Of a stretch of DNA of 5,236 nucleotides, positions 1-4,478 are shown piece by piece; within the stretch, counting starts at the first letter, position 1, and each line of letters begins with the position of its first letter. The position numbers were made by a program, and so were the translations under genes. The stretch comes from Methanoregula sp. UBA276. Its GTDB lineage: Archaea; Halobacteriota; Methanomicrobia; Methanomicrobiales; Methanospirillaceae. Location of the stretch: positions 1-5,236 of the forward strand of contig DANA01000089.1 in assembly GCA_002508495.1 (NCBI GenBank), read 5' to 3'. Under the pieces are notes generated by a model. It was not told the origin of the DNA. It saw only the letters and a program-made list of their open reading frames with translations, and made no database searches.

Positions 1-1
1 C

Positions 2-55
2 CGGGAGCTCGGGGACCTCCTCCACTTCGTAAAGGGCCGGATTCTGGACCTCTGA
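2..55 (+). CDS. C-terminal end of an unidentified protein (5' end outside window)
   Basis: Reading from base 2, seventeen sense codons run to a TGA at 53-55 and give RELGDLLHFVKGRILDL. Nearly every third position is G or C, like the other genes here, whereas the competing frame starting at base 1 gives a Pro/Gly/Arg-rich string typical of an antisense or out-of-frame shadow. The fragment is amphipathic and would fit a C-terminal helix. It is too short to name a family. A strong hairpin starts about 37 bases after the stop, which fits a gene end here. The frame choice is inferred from codon use only. Confidence 0.5.
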   Translation, partial: RELGDLLHFVKGRILDL

Positions 56-91
56 ACCCGATCGTGGCAAGAAAAGTACCGCCGCCCCAAA

Positions 92-135
92 AGGGCATCC
101 GCACGGTATCGTTTTGCCCGTGCAGGGGATGCTTT
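92..135. terminator. Long inverted repeat between convergent genes, likely bidirectional terminator
   Basis: GCATCC-GCACGG (95-106) pairs with CCGTGC (118-123) and GGATGC (127-132). This makes twelve perfect Watson-Crick pairs interrupted only by a 3-base AGG bulge on one arm, with an 11-base loop, and A-T or G-U pairs extend it to 92-135. It lies between the rightward gene ending at 55 and the leftward lipoprotein gene ending at 188. On the plus strand a T5 run follows at 141-145. On the minus strand a T4 run follows at 89-92. A terminator role is inferred from position; archaeal termination depends mainly on T-runs, so the stem may instead protect the mRNA 3' ends. Confidence 0.55.
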
Positions 136-187
136 CCGGCTTTTTCGGCAGTAACCGAAATGCACACGGTAAGAGGGAGCTTCTCTT

Positions 188-976
188 TCATTCCCTGCGG
201 GCAAAGACCGGCCGTATGCTCTCGAATGCATCCATCTCGTCAACCCGCAGGGGGATATAGAGGACAAGGATGACCGGTTCGTCAAGGATAAAGGTCTTGT
301 TCATCCGCAGCTGTTCGATCTCCACGCCATGGGAGATGATGTCAAACCCGATATCATAGTCAGCAGGCCGGGCATTCCGGGGGATGAACGTTGCATTGAT
401 CCGGACAAAGTTCCAGTACGGGGTCGCAGGAACCCCAGCACATGCCGGGCCGCCGATGGTATTGGGATCGATGTACCGTTCGTTGTCGGGATACCGCGTA
501 ACCCTGTCCTCGTATGTATCGAGGAAGTTCTCGATCTCTGTCTCGGGAAGGAGGATCAGTTTTGGCACCGGCTGGCGGATCCCGTAACCGGGATCGCCCG
601 CTGCCTGCGGGAAGGCAGCCAGCATGCCACAGGCCGGGATATCGAAGGGCATGCTCTCTTTTTTTATCGCAAAGAACTCGATTCGTGGATTGTCCATGGC
701 TTCTTTCCCGTACAGCCGGGGGATCCGGGTTTGAGATGGGAAAGTTGGTGTCTCGTCCGGGGTCGGGAGAAGGGGGAATACCGCTGGTTCTGGAAAACCT
801 GTCTGCACGTTGGCACTTTGGACTGGCGTGCCCGTGGGGGGCAACCATGATTCCGGGATGGCATGCGGTGAATCATAGAGAGCACCTGCCGGTTCCTGCG
901 GGGAAGTGCACCCGGTACTCCAGAGCAGGCAGGCTGCAAGCAGCAGATACAGGATCGTAACGTATCCCCCATTCAT
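188..976 (-). CDS. Secreted lipoprotein, no recognised domain
   Basis: The 262-residue product starts with a short hydrophobic signal segment (about residues 7-19) ending in the lipobox-like STGC, so Cys23 is the probable lipidated N-terminus of an exported, membrane-anchored protein. Residues 24-85 are Pro/Thr/Ser-rich and look like an extended linker. Residues 86-262 look like a folded domain of mixed beta/alpha character with two more cysteines (116 and 179) that could form a disulfide outside the cell. I do not recognise the family. The ATG at 976 places the signal peptide correctly; no good Shine-Dalgarno sequence precedes it. It lies 411 bases downstream of the same-strand surface-protein gene, from which it is separated by a terminator-like hairpin, so it probably has its own promoter, though I see no convincing TATA box. 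The rightward open frames overlapping it read as shadows. Confidence 0.82.
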   Translation of the reverse strand: MNGGYVTILYLLLAACLLWSTGCTSPQEPAGALYDSPHAIPESWLPPTGTPVQSANVQTGFPEPAVFPLLPTPDETPTFPSQTRIPRLYGKEAMDNPRIEFFAIKKESMPFDIPACGMLAAFPQAAGDPGYGIRQPVPKLILLPETEIENFLDTYEDRVTRYPDNERYIDPNTIGGPACAGVPATPYWNFVRINATFIPRNARPADYDIGFDIISHGVEIEQLRMNKTFILDEPVILVLYIPLRVDEMDAFESIRPVFARRE

Positions 977-1387
977 GAGTTCAGGTTTTGTCCGGAAGAA
1001 TGGTAAAAGTGATGGTCTGATGAATTGCCGGATCCGGAATGTGATAACATTTGGTGATTTCTCAATTCAGGCCGCCAGATACGGTTTTGTTTCTGTTTTT
1101 TTAACAAAGTCCTTCCTTGGAACAACATCTCCTGACGTTCCTGGGGACCATGGTTCCACCTCATCCCCCGCCACGGTGGCATCCCCCACTTTGCGATAAT
1201 GACGCATCTCTGGTTACCGGCCTCGTCCAATCACAATCCGCATCGTCCCCCCGTCGGGGACTGGTAGTGCAAGAGGTTGGAACAGGGATAAATGGAGGTT
1301 CTGAATGACAAATAACCAAAAATGATACGGGGTTGTATCAGTCTTCTCGGAAGCAGCGGATTCAGGGTATGCATCAGATCTCTCCCG
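977..1387. other. Gene-poor gap with several short palindromes and repeats
   Basis: No open frame here has convincing protein-like composition. The strip contains an imperfect 9-bp stem (1115-1123 with 1137-1145), a near-palindrome centred on ACCATGGT (1147-1154), a direct repeat CATCCCCC (1162-1169 and 1180-1187) flanking the palindrome GCCACGGTGGC, a hairpin GTCCCC/GGGGAC (1245-1250 with 1256-1261), and the terminator-like hairpin at 1318-1340. A six-codon frame with a good ribosome binding site lies at 1304-1324 (plus). I found no tRNA-like T-loop and no properly spaced C/D box pair. The promoter of the lipoprotein gene ending at 188 should lie near 980-1060, but no clear TATA element is visible. 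Confidence 0.5.
1318..1340 (-). terminator. Terminator of the PKD/PEGA surface-protein gene
   Basis: On the minus strand TGATAC-AACCCC-GTATCA forms a perfect 6-bp stem with a 6-base loop, followed directly by a T5 run (1318-1322). It sits 47 bases beyond the stop of the gene at 1388-2530. A short stem plus T-run is a plausible archaeal stop signal. It also argues that the downstream lipoprotein gene is transcribed separately. Confidence 0.6.
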
Positions 1388-2530
1388 TCAGCGCAACCGC
1401 CGCAGGCCCGCGATGCCGGCGATCGCAAGAAAGGCGATAAGCGCCCCGAATCCCGGTGCCTGCACGAATCCGGAACCATTGAACATGGCCACGGATTCTT
1501 CGGATGGGCTTACCGTGACATACCTGCTCTGCGCTTTGTAATCTTCCGGTACTACCCGCACTTCATAATAACCGGGCGGCACATCCGTCTTAACCGCTTC
1601 AGTCTTTTCCTCTACAGAATAGATGAGCCGTTTTGTCTCTTTCCCATCGGGATACTCAACCGCCCAGATCATGTAATGGACGAATTGAACAGGACTCCCG
1701 CCACTCTCGCGCTCCAGGCAACCGACACAATTGATCCGTATTGATCCTTGCCCGCTTTCCCTGTCGGAACCGGCTGCAGCTTTTGCCGCCTCTGCCGCAG
1801 GGGTATCCTCGACCGTCGGAACCGTGGTAACCGTGCGTGTTGGCAGGGGTGTTGGGGTTGTTACTGCCTGCGCAAGATTCACGTCGAGCATTACGGTCTT
1901 GTCGTTCTCAACAGTAACCGTAGTCTGGTAATCCGGGTATCCTTTAAGGTGCACCAGTATCGTATGCTGCCCTTCTGCCAGATTGTACAGGGTTATCGGT
2001 GTCATACCCCGTTCAACGCTATCAAGCCACACCATTGCACCGGTCGGCTGGGAATGCACGGTAATAATCCCGTTGTCGGCCGGCATGATTGTCGTTGCCG
2101 GGATAGTTGTAGCGGGAATGGTCGTAGCAGGGGGAACCGATGTTGGAACCGGGGTTGTTTCATAAGGAACGGTTCCGCCACCCATCGGGTCTGCCCCCAC
2201 AATGATACAGTCCTGCACAATTTTGGTGTTGCTTAAGGTTCCTGTTGCCTCCTTCACGGTGAGGGAAACCGTGAATGAACCGGGATTTGTCCAGGTATGG
2301 GAGGGGTTCTGTTCGGTCGATGTCGCTCCATCGCCAAAGTCCCACAGCCACGATGCCGCATTGGTCGAACGATCTTCAAACCATGCGGAGAACGGAGCAA
2401 ATCCCTGGTTGAACGAGTCCTGAACAATAAAGTCCGCCACGGGTTGATCCGCAGCAGATCCCATACTCACCATGCCGGTCATCACCAGGATGAACACGAG
2501 CAGAAACGAAATCCGTGAACCATACATCAT
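1388..2530 (-). CDS. Cell-surface PKD and PEGA domain protein with PGF-CTERM-type anchor
   Basis: The 380-residue exported protein has a modular build. Residues 1-27 are a Sec-type signal peptide with likely cleavage near GSA-A. Residues 29-112 form a PKD domain with the hallmark WDFGDG at 63-68. A Thr/Pro linker (120-150) carries three ATTI-type repeats. Residues 154-221 form a PEGA domain. A second Thr/Pro then Ala-rich linker (222-256) leads to a beta-rich domain (about 262-345) with a C268-x-x-C271 pair and a PPGYYEVRV strand; I do not recognise this last domain. Residues 359-380 have PGFG, a hydrophobic stretch and a terminal RRLR. This is the pattern of PGF-CTERM signals, which in archaea are removed by archaeosortase A to leave a lipid-anchored S-layer-associated protein. 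PKD and PEGA modules are usually adhesive or structural. ATG at 2530 is chosen because a TATA-like box lies about 40 bases upstream and the signal peptide starts there. No enzyme motif is seen. Confidence 0.92.
   Translation of the reverse strand: MMYGSRISFLLVFILVMTGMVSMGSAADQPVADFIVQDSFNQGFAPFSAWFEDRSTNAASWLWDFGDGATSTEQNPSHTWTNPGSFTVSLTVKEATGTLSNTKIVQDCIIVGADPMGGGTVPYETTPVPTSVPPATTIPATTIPATTIMPADNGIITVHSQPTGAMVWLDSVERGMTPITLYNLAEGQHTILVHLKGYPDYQTTVTVENDKTVMLDVNLAQAVTTPTPLPTRTVTTVPTVEDTPAAEAAKAAAGSDRESGQGSIRINCVGCLERESGGSPVQFVHYMIWAVEYPDGKETKRLIYSVEEKTEAVKTDVPPGYYEVRVVPEDYKAQSRYVTVSPSEESVAMFNGSGFVQAPGFGALIAFLAIAGIAGLRRLR
2087..2128 (-). repeat. Three tandem ATTI(P) repeats in the Thr/Pro linker
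   Basis: Three consecutive units, encoded at 2128-2114, 2113-2099 and 2098-2087, give ATTIP, ATTIP and ATTI. The codons differ among units (for example gct acg acc att, gct aca act atc, gca acg aca atc), so the DNA has diverged while the protein repeat is kept. The repeat joins the PKD and PEGA modules and could be an O-glycosylated spacer; glycosylation is an inference. Confidence 0.75.
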
Positions 2531-2565
2531 AGAAGGTCGCAGAACGTGTGGTATCTTTGGGAAGG

Positions 2566-2573
2566 TATTTAAT
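2566..2573 (-). promoter_or_regulatory. TATA box for the PKD/PEGA surface-protein gene
   Basis: The minus strand reads ATTAAATA, preceded by AATCGG as a possible BRE. It is centred about 40 bases before the ATG at 2530. Archaeal transcription starts roughly 25 bases after the TATA box, so the leader would be about 15 bases long, which fits the absence of a clear Shine-Dalgarno sequence. Confidence 0.6.
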
Positions 2574-2618
2574 CCGATTGTTTTGGAAAAACCAGAATGG
2601 GATGCTCCCGGTTCCCGT

Positions 2619-2642
2619 GTGCCGGGGGAAAAATCCCGGCGC
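2619..2642. other. GC-rich inverted repeat in the divergent promoter region
   Basis: GTGCCGGG and CCCGGCGC form an 8-bp stem (one G-U pair) around the loop GGAAAAAT. It lies between the leftward surface-protein gene and the rightward lipoprotein gene, upstream of both inferred TATA boxes. On the plus strand a T6 run follows within about 7 bases, so it has the look of a terminator, yet no plus-strand gene lies upstream to need one. A regulator-binding site shared by both genes is the alternative. Confidence 0.4.
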
Positions 2643-2649
2643 GCAACTC

Positions 2650-2657
2650 TTTTTTAT
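2650..2657 (+). promoter_or_regulatory. Possible TATA-like element for the second lipoprotein gene
   Basis: TTTTTTAT lies about 50 bases before the ATG at 2706, which would put the transcript start near 2680 and give a leader of about 26 bases. That leader contains GGTGGT at 2696-2701, a partial Shine-Dalgarno match 4 bases before the ATG. The box is a weak match, and the T-run could equally belong to the hairpin just upstream. Confidence 0.35.
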
Positions 2658-2705
2658 CTCCTGCCGTAAAAACTATTGAGAGTACAGTATTCACTGGTGG
2701 TATCC

Positions 2706-3284
2706 ATGAAAACAATCGTCATTCTCATTGCCTTAATAACCCTCGCGTTCGCCGCGGGATGTGTCACGCCGTCAGCACCTGCAACAACTCCCTCCGCACC
2801 GGCAGCCCTGCCGGGATCCACAGATTCGCTCACATCGCAGGGAGCAGCCCTCCCCATGGGAACGCATGTCCCGTTCACTACCCCCAATACCACGTTTGTG
2901 GTCTGGGTAGACAGTTTCGAGATTGGTGACGTGCAGGAGAACGGCGAGCAGGAACTCACGATCTGGGTTGCAGCAACAAATACCGGCACCGGGCCCCTCC
3001 GGATGACCTGGTTCAGCAAACTGACGGACGCAAACGGGAAGACCTATGGCGGTATCGGGATCTCCAAGGGAGGATCTGGTGCACGTTCGGGCTGGATCCC
3101 GTTCAACATGACCGAGATGGCACGGGATTACGTGGTCGTCCGTTCCGACCGGGATCTTGCAGCCCTCAAAGAGGGTGCGGTGCTGGACGTGTTCTTCATG
3201 GAAAAGCCCGATGACGAGACGCCGGTATCCGATATTCCCGACTACCATGTCCGCTGGACCATCGATCCGGGCACAATCCAGTAA
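2706..3284 (+). CDS. Secreted lipoprotein with an Ig-like (DUF4352-like) domain
   Basis: The product is 192 residues. Residues 1-18 are a classic short signal peptide (MKTIVILIALITLAFAAGC) and Cys19 is the probable lipid-anchored residue. A Pro/Ala/Ser/Thr linker follows (20-50). The remainder (about 52-192) is a beta-rich domain whose run of strands, including an LTIWVAATNTGTGPLRM strand-turn region, resembles the immunoglobulin-like DUF4352 family that decorates many prokaryotic lipoproteins. This assignment rests on pattern only. ATG at 2706 is preferred over an upstream TTG at 2676 because it gives a canonical basic N-terminus and has GGTGGT just upstream. It is transcribed divergently from the PKD/PEGA surface protein across 175 bases, so the two exported proteins may share regulation. 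An oligo-T stretch right after the TAA fits a gene end. No enzyme motif is seen. Confidence 0.87.
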   Translation: MKTIVILIALITLAFAAGCVTPSAPATTPSAPAALPGSTDSLTSQGAALPMGTHVPFTTPNTTFVVWVDSFEIGDVQENGEQELTIWVAATNTGTGPLRMTWFSKLTDANGKTYGGIGISKGGSGARSGWIPFNMTEMARDYVVVRSDRDLAALKEGAVLDVFFMEKPDDETPVSDIPDYHVRWTIDPGTIQ

Positions 3285-3296
3285 TCTCTTTTTCTC
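3285..3296 (+). terminator. Oligo-T terminator after the second lipoprotein gene
   Basis: TCTCTTTTTCTC directly follows the TAA at 3282-3284. A pyrimidine stretch with a T5 core (3289-3293) is the usual form of an archaeal transcription stop. Confidence 0.5.
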
Positions 3297-3305
3297 ACCA
3301 GAGGT

Positions 3306-3327
3306 TACCGGTTCACCGTTTCCGGTA
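3306..3327. terminator. Hairpin between convergent genes
   Basis: TACCGG (3306-3311) and CCGGTA (3322-3327) make a perfect 6-bp stem with a 10-base loop. It lies between the rightward lipoprotein gene and the convergent leftward gene ending at 3393. For the leftward transcript a T-rich stretch (minus strand of 3346-3353) precedes the hairpin rather than following it, so the role is uncertain; it may simply insulate or stabilise both 3' ends. Confidence 0.35.
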
Positions 3328-3392
3328 CATCCGGATCAGCGCTGTTTTAAAAAGTGGTTCATCATTTCCCTTTGATCTGGGCACAACACCAT

Positions 3393-3713
3393 TCAGTCGT
3401 CCCATGGCCGGAGCAGTTTTGCCTGCACGGTACGGATCTCCGGTGCCCGCTTTGCATTGCCCCACTCCGGGCCGTCCAGCGCCGGATCGGGAACCACTGC
3501 AAGCACCCGCACGGAAGTCCCCGGTTCCTCGTCTGGCCGGAGGGGTGGCAGGGAGACCGGCCGGGGCATGGATCGCAGGTCATCGGCATCCGGGCACTCC
3601 CCCTCGACAATAAACGTATCCGTTTCCGGCGGGATGGGCAGGGCGGTTACCGGGGTAGTGGGGTCTTCATAGGGCCGCAGCGGCGGCATCTCGATCCGCT
3701 TCTCACCGGTCAT
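3393..3713 (-). CDS. Small proline-rich acidic protein with an internal duplication
   Basis: The 106-residue product has no signal peptide, no membrane segment and a single cysteine (Cys40). It is rich in Pro, Glu/Asp and Arg and is probably cytoplasmic and partly extended. Residues 9-25 and 55-71 are two copies of the same motif: PPLRPYEDPTTPVTAL and PPLRPDEEPGTSVRVL share PPLRP, E, P, T, V and L at matching places. The ATG at 3713 is supported by GGTAGG seven bases upstream and by GGTGAGG slightly further out, both resembling archaeal ribosome binding sites, and by a possible TATA element (GATAAATT, minus strand near 3753-3760). I do not recognise the family. The main doubt is that high GC keeps other frames open here too; the upstream signals and the protein-level repeat favour this one. 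Confidence 0.62.
   Translation of the reverse strand: MTGEKRIEMPPLRPYEDPTTPVTALPIPPETDTFIVEGECPDADDLRSMPRPVSLPPLRPDEEPGTSVRVLAVVPDPALDGPEWGNAKRAPEIRTVQAKLLRPWDD
3501..3689 (-). repeat. Two-copy protein motif PPLRPxE within the proline-rich protein
   Basis: Copy one is encoded at 3639-3689 and copy two at 3501-3551, 46 codons apart. Ten or so of seventeen positions are identical and others are conservative (D/E, T/S nearby). The DNA copies have diverged at many synonymous and non-synonymous sites, so this is an old duplication and not a recent slippage product. It may give two equal binding sites for a partner. Confidence 0.55.
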
Positions 3714-3755
3714 AAAAATCCTACCTCACCTGATCCATGTGGCACGCGGACGAAT

Positions 3756-3794
3756 TTATCCTTATCCGGGCAGGATAAAAGGACCCGCCGGTCC
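3756..3794. promoter_or_regulatory. Candidate operator/promoter region between divergent genes
   Basis: TTATCC occurs twice in tandem (3756-3761, 3762-3767) and then inverted as GGATAA (3773-3778) after a GGGCA spacer. GGACC-CGCC-GGTCC, a perfect palindrome with a 4-base loop, follows at 3781-3794. These elements lie between start codons at 3713 (leftward) and 3879 (rightward). The GATAAATT read on the minus strand just beside them could be the leftward TATA box, about 44 bases before the ATG. A repressor or activator site controlling both genes is an inference from symmetry and position. Confidence 0.4.
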
Positions 3795-3878
3795 GGCACA
3801 CCCCCTTCTTTACTTTCATCCCGCCCAGCCCTCCCCCTCATCAATGCACACCCCCAACCAGGATCCGGTGATGCGAGA

Positions 3879-4169
3879 ATGCGAAGGATGGAACTGGACC
3901 GCGTGATCCTCCGGTGGAAGAAGACGACCCGGGCACTGAAGATCCACGAGCAGGAGTACGGGAGGCACCTCACGGACGTGCTCGAGCAGGTGACGGATGC
4001 CCAGCTCGTGCATTTCACCGACCCGGTCGAGGCTGCCGCGTTCTTCTGCATGCTTGACCTGGTCCGGCAGATCGGGGAAGAAAAGTTCCGGAACGCTGTG
4101 CCGCGTCCGTCGCTGGAGGATCTGTTTTCCCCGCAACAGCACCTCTGCCCGGAGCGCAGCGCTCCATAA
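3879..4169 (+). CDS. Conserved-looking small helical protein, function unknown
   Basis: The 96-residue product is dominated by charged amphipathic helices (about residues 1-77) with no signal peptide or membrane segment, so it should be cytoplasmic. The N-terminus is basic (RRMELDRVILRWKKTTR), and a hydrophobic helix segment EAAAFFCMLDLVRQIG spans 51-66. The tail (76-96) is Pro/Ser-rich and probably disordered. Third codon positions are almost all G or C, in strong contrast to the antisense frames, which supports coding. ATG at 3879 is chosen because GGTGAT, a good match to the archaeal Shine-Dalgarno sequence, lies six bases upstream (3867-3872); ATG at 3888 is the alternative, and the frame upstream of 3879 is open but overlaps the divergent gene and reads as noise. 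I do not recognise a family. Confidence 0.72.
   Translation: MRRMELDRVILRWKKTTRALKIHEQEYGRHLTDVLEQVTDAQLVHFTDPVEAAAFFCMLDLVRQIGEEKFRNAVPRPSLEDLFSPQQHLCPERSAP
4151..4165 (+). terminator. Perfect hairpin overlapping the end of the helical-protein gene
   Basis: GGAGCG-CAG-CGCTCC is a perfect 6-bp stem with a 3-base loop, encoded within the last codons (PERSAP) and ending one base before the TAA at 4167. No T-run follows, so it is either a 3'-end stabiliser or part of a terminator that depends on protein factors. A second, longer-range stem TCCGG (4171-4175) with CCGGA (4201-4205) lies just after it. Confidence 0.35.
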
Positions 4170-4208
4170 GTCCGGTTGTGCCGGGCGGGTGCAGCGGGTG
4201 CCGGATGG

Positions 4209-4409
4209 TCACTGGTTCTTGAACCGGAAGCAGACAATCAGGAACACGATGCCGTAAAAACAGAGGGCCAGGATCCTGAGCGGGACCGGCATGGTATCAG
4301 CCAGTACCACGTACTGGAAGAGGATCCAGAAGACGATGAAAATGACCGCACAGGTGCCAACCCGTGCGGGGGTAATTACAGGTTGTTTTTTTGTGGATTT
4401 CCCGCACAC
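4209..4409 (-). CDS. Small two-helix membrane protein, function unknown
   Basis: The 66-residue product has a basic N-terminus (KSTKK), a first membrane helix at about residues 17-37 (VGTCAVIFIVFWILFQYVVL), a short loop with TMPVP, a second helix at about 44-61 and a basic tail RFKNQ. Positive charges at both ends predict both termini in the cytoplasm. The start is the GTG at 4409: no in-frame ATG lies nearby, and a strong TATA-like box 24-37 bases upstream would begin transcription within a few bases of this GTG, so the mRNA is probably leaderless, which explains the missing ribosome binding site. It follows hisI on the same strand, but a terminator and its own promoter separate them. It converges with the gene ending at 4169, 39 bases away. 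Small proteins of this form are common in methanogens and cannot be named from sequence alone. Confidence 0.68.
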   Translation of the reverse strand: MCGKSTKKQPVITPARVGTCAVIFIVFWILFQYVVLADTMPVPLRILALCFYGIVFLIVCFRFKNQ

Positions 4410-4432
4410 GAGGGGGATTATGGATCCGGTGA

Positions 4433-4446
4433 ATATTATATTTTTT
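4433..4446 (-). promoter_or_regulatory. TATA box for the small membrane-protein gene
   Basis: The minus strand reads AAAAAATATAATAT, the most AT-rich element in the window, with the core at about 4434-4443. It lies just after the hisI terminator and about 30 bases before the GTG at 4409. With the archaeal spacing of about 25 bases, transcription would start at or a few bases before that codon. Confidence 0.65.
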
Positions 4447-4450
4447 GGGG

Positions 4451-4476
4451 AAAAACGAGCGCCGGAAAGGGCCCTC
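4451..4476 (-). terminator. Terminator after hisI
   Basis: On the minus strand GAGGGCC (4476-4470) pairs with GGCGCTC (4463-4457), seven positions with one G-G mismatch, around the loop CTTTCC. A T5 run (4455-4451) follows. It starts three bases after the hisI stop codon. Confidence 0.6.
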
Positions 4477-4478
4477 TT

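Noticed and set aside
329..960. Two long rightward open frames (329-850, 514-960) opposite the first lipoprotein gene
   Set aside because: Their products are rich in Arg, Gly, Cys and Trp without domain-like pattern, and the opposite strand has a clear signal peptide with lipobox. They are antisense shadows in GC-rich DNA.
1010..1140. C/D box RNA suggested by TGATGA near 1019 and CTGA near 1132
   Set aside because: The boxes are over 100 bases apart, far more than in archaeal C/D RNAs, and no C'/D' pair or terminal stem is seen.
906..1199. Rightward frame crossing the lipoprotein start into the gap
   Set aside because: It begins antisense to the signal peptide region, has no start signals and shows no recognisable fold or codon bias.
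973..1230. Leftward frame whose TGA overlaps the lipoprotein ATG in an ATGA arrangement
   Set aside because: The overlap suggests coupling, but the 85-residue product is full of Trp, Gln, His and Asn, begins with TTG and lacks a ribosome binding site. It looks non-coding.
1101..1310. tRNA or other structured RNA gene in the gap
   Set aside because: No T-arm consensus, no acceptor stem and no CCA context were found on either strand.
2676..2705. Start of the second lipoprotein at TTG 2676
   Set aside because: It adds ten residues ahead of an already ideal signal peptide; ATG 2706 has GGTGGT just upstream and fits lipoprotein signal length.
3354..3878. Upstream extension of the helical-protein frame to 3354
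   Set aside because: The added residues are Pro/Arg/Gly/His noise and lie antisense to the proline-rich gene, whereas GGTGAT followed by ATG at 3879 gives a proper start.
3710..4237. Leftward frames of 175 and 108 residues opposite the helical-protein gene
   Set aside because: The plus strand has the stronger third-position GC signal and a better start; the leftward products are Ser/Arg/Cys-rich, as expected from an antisense reading.
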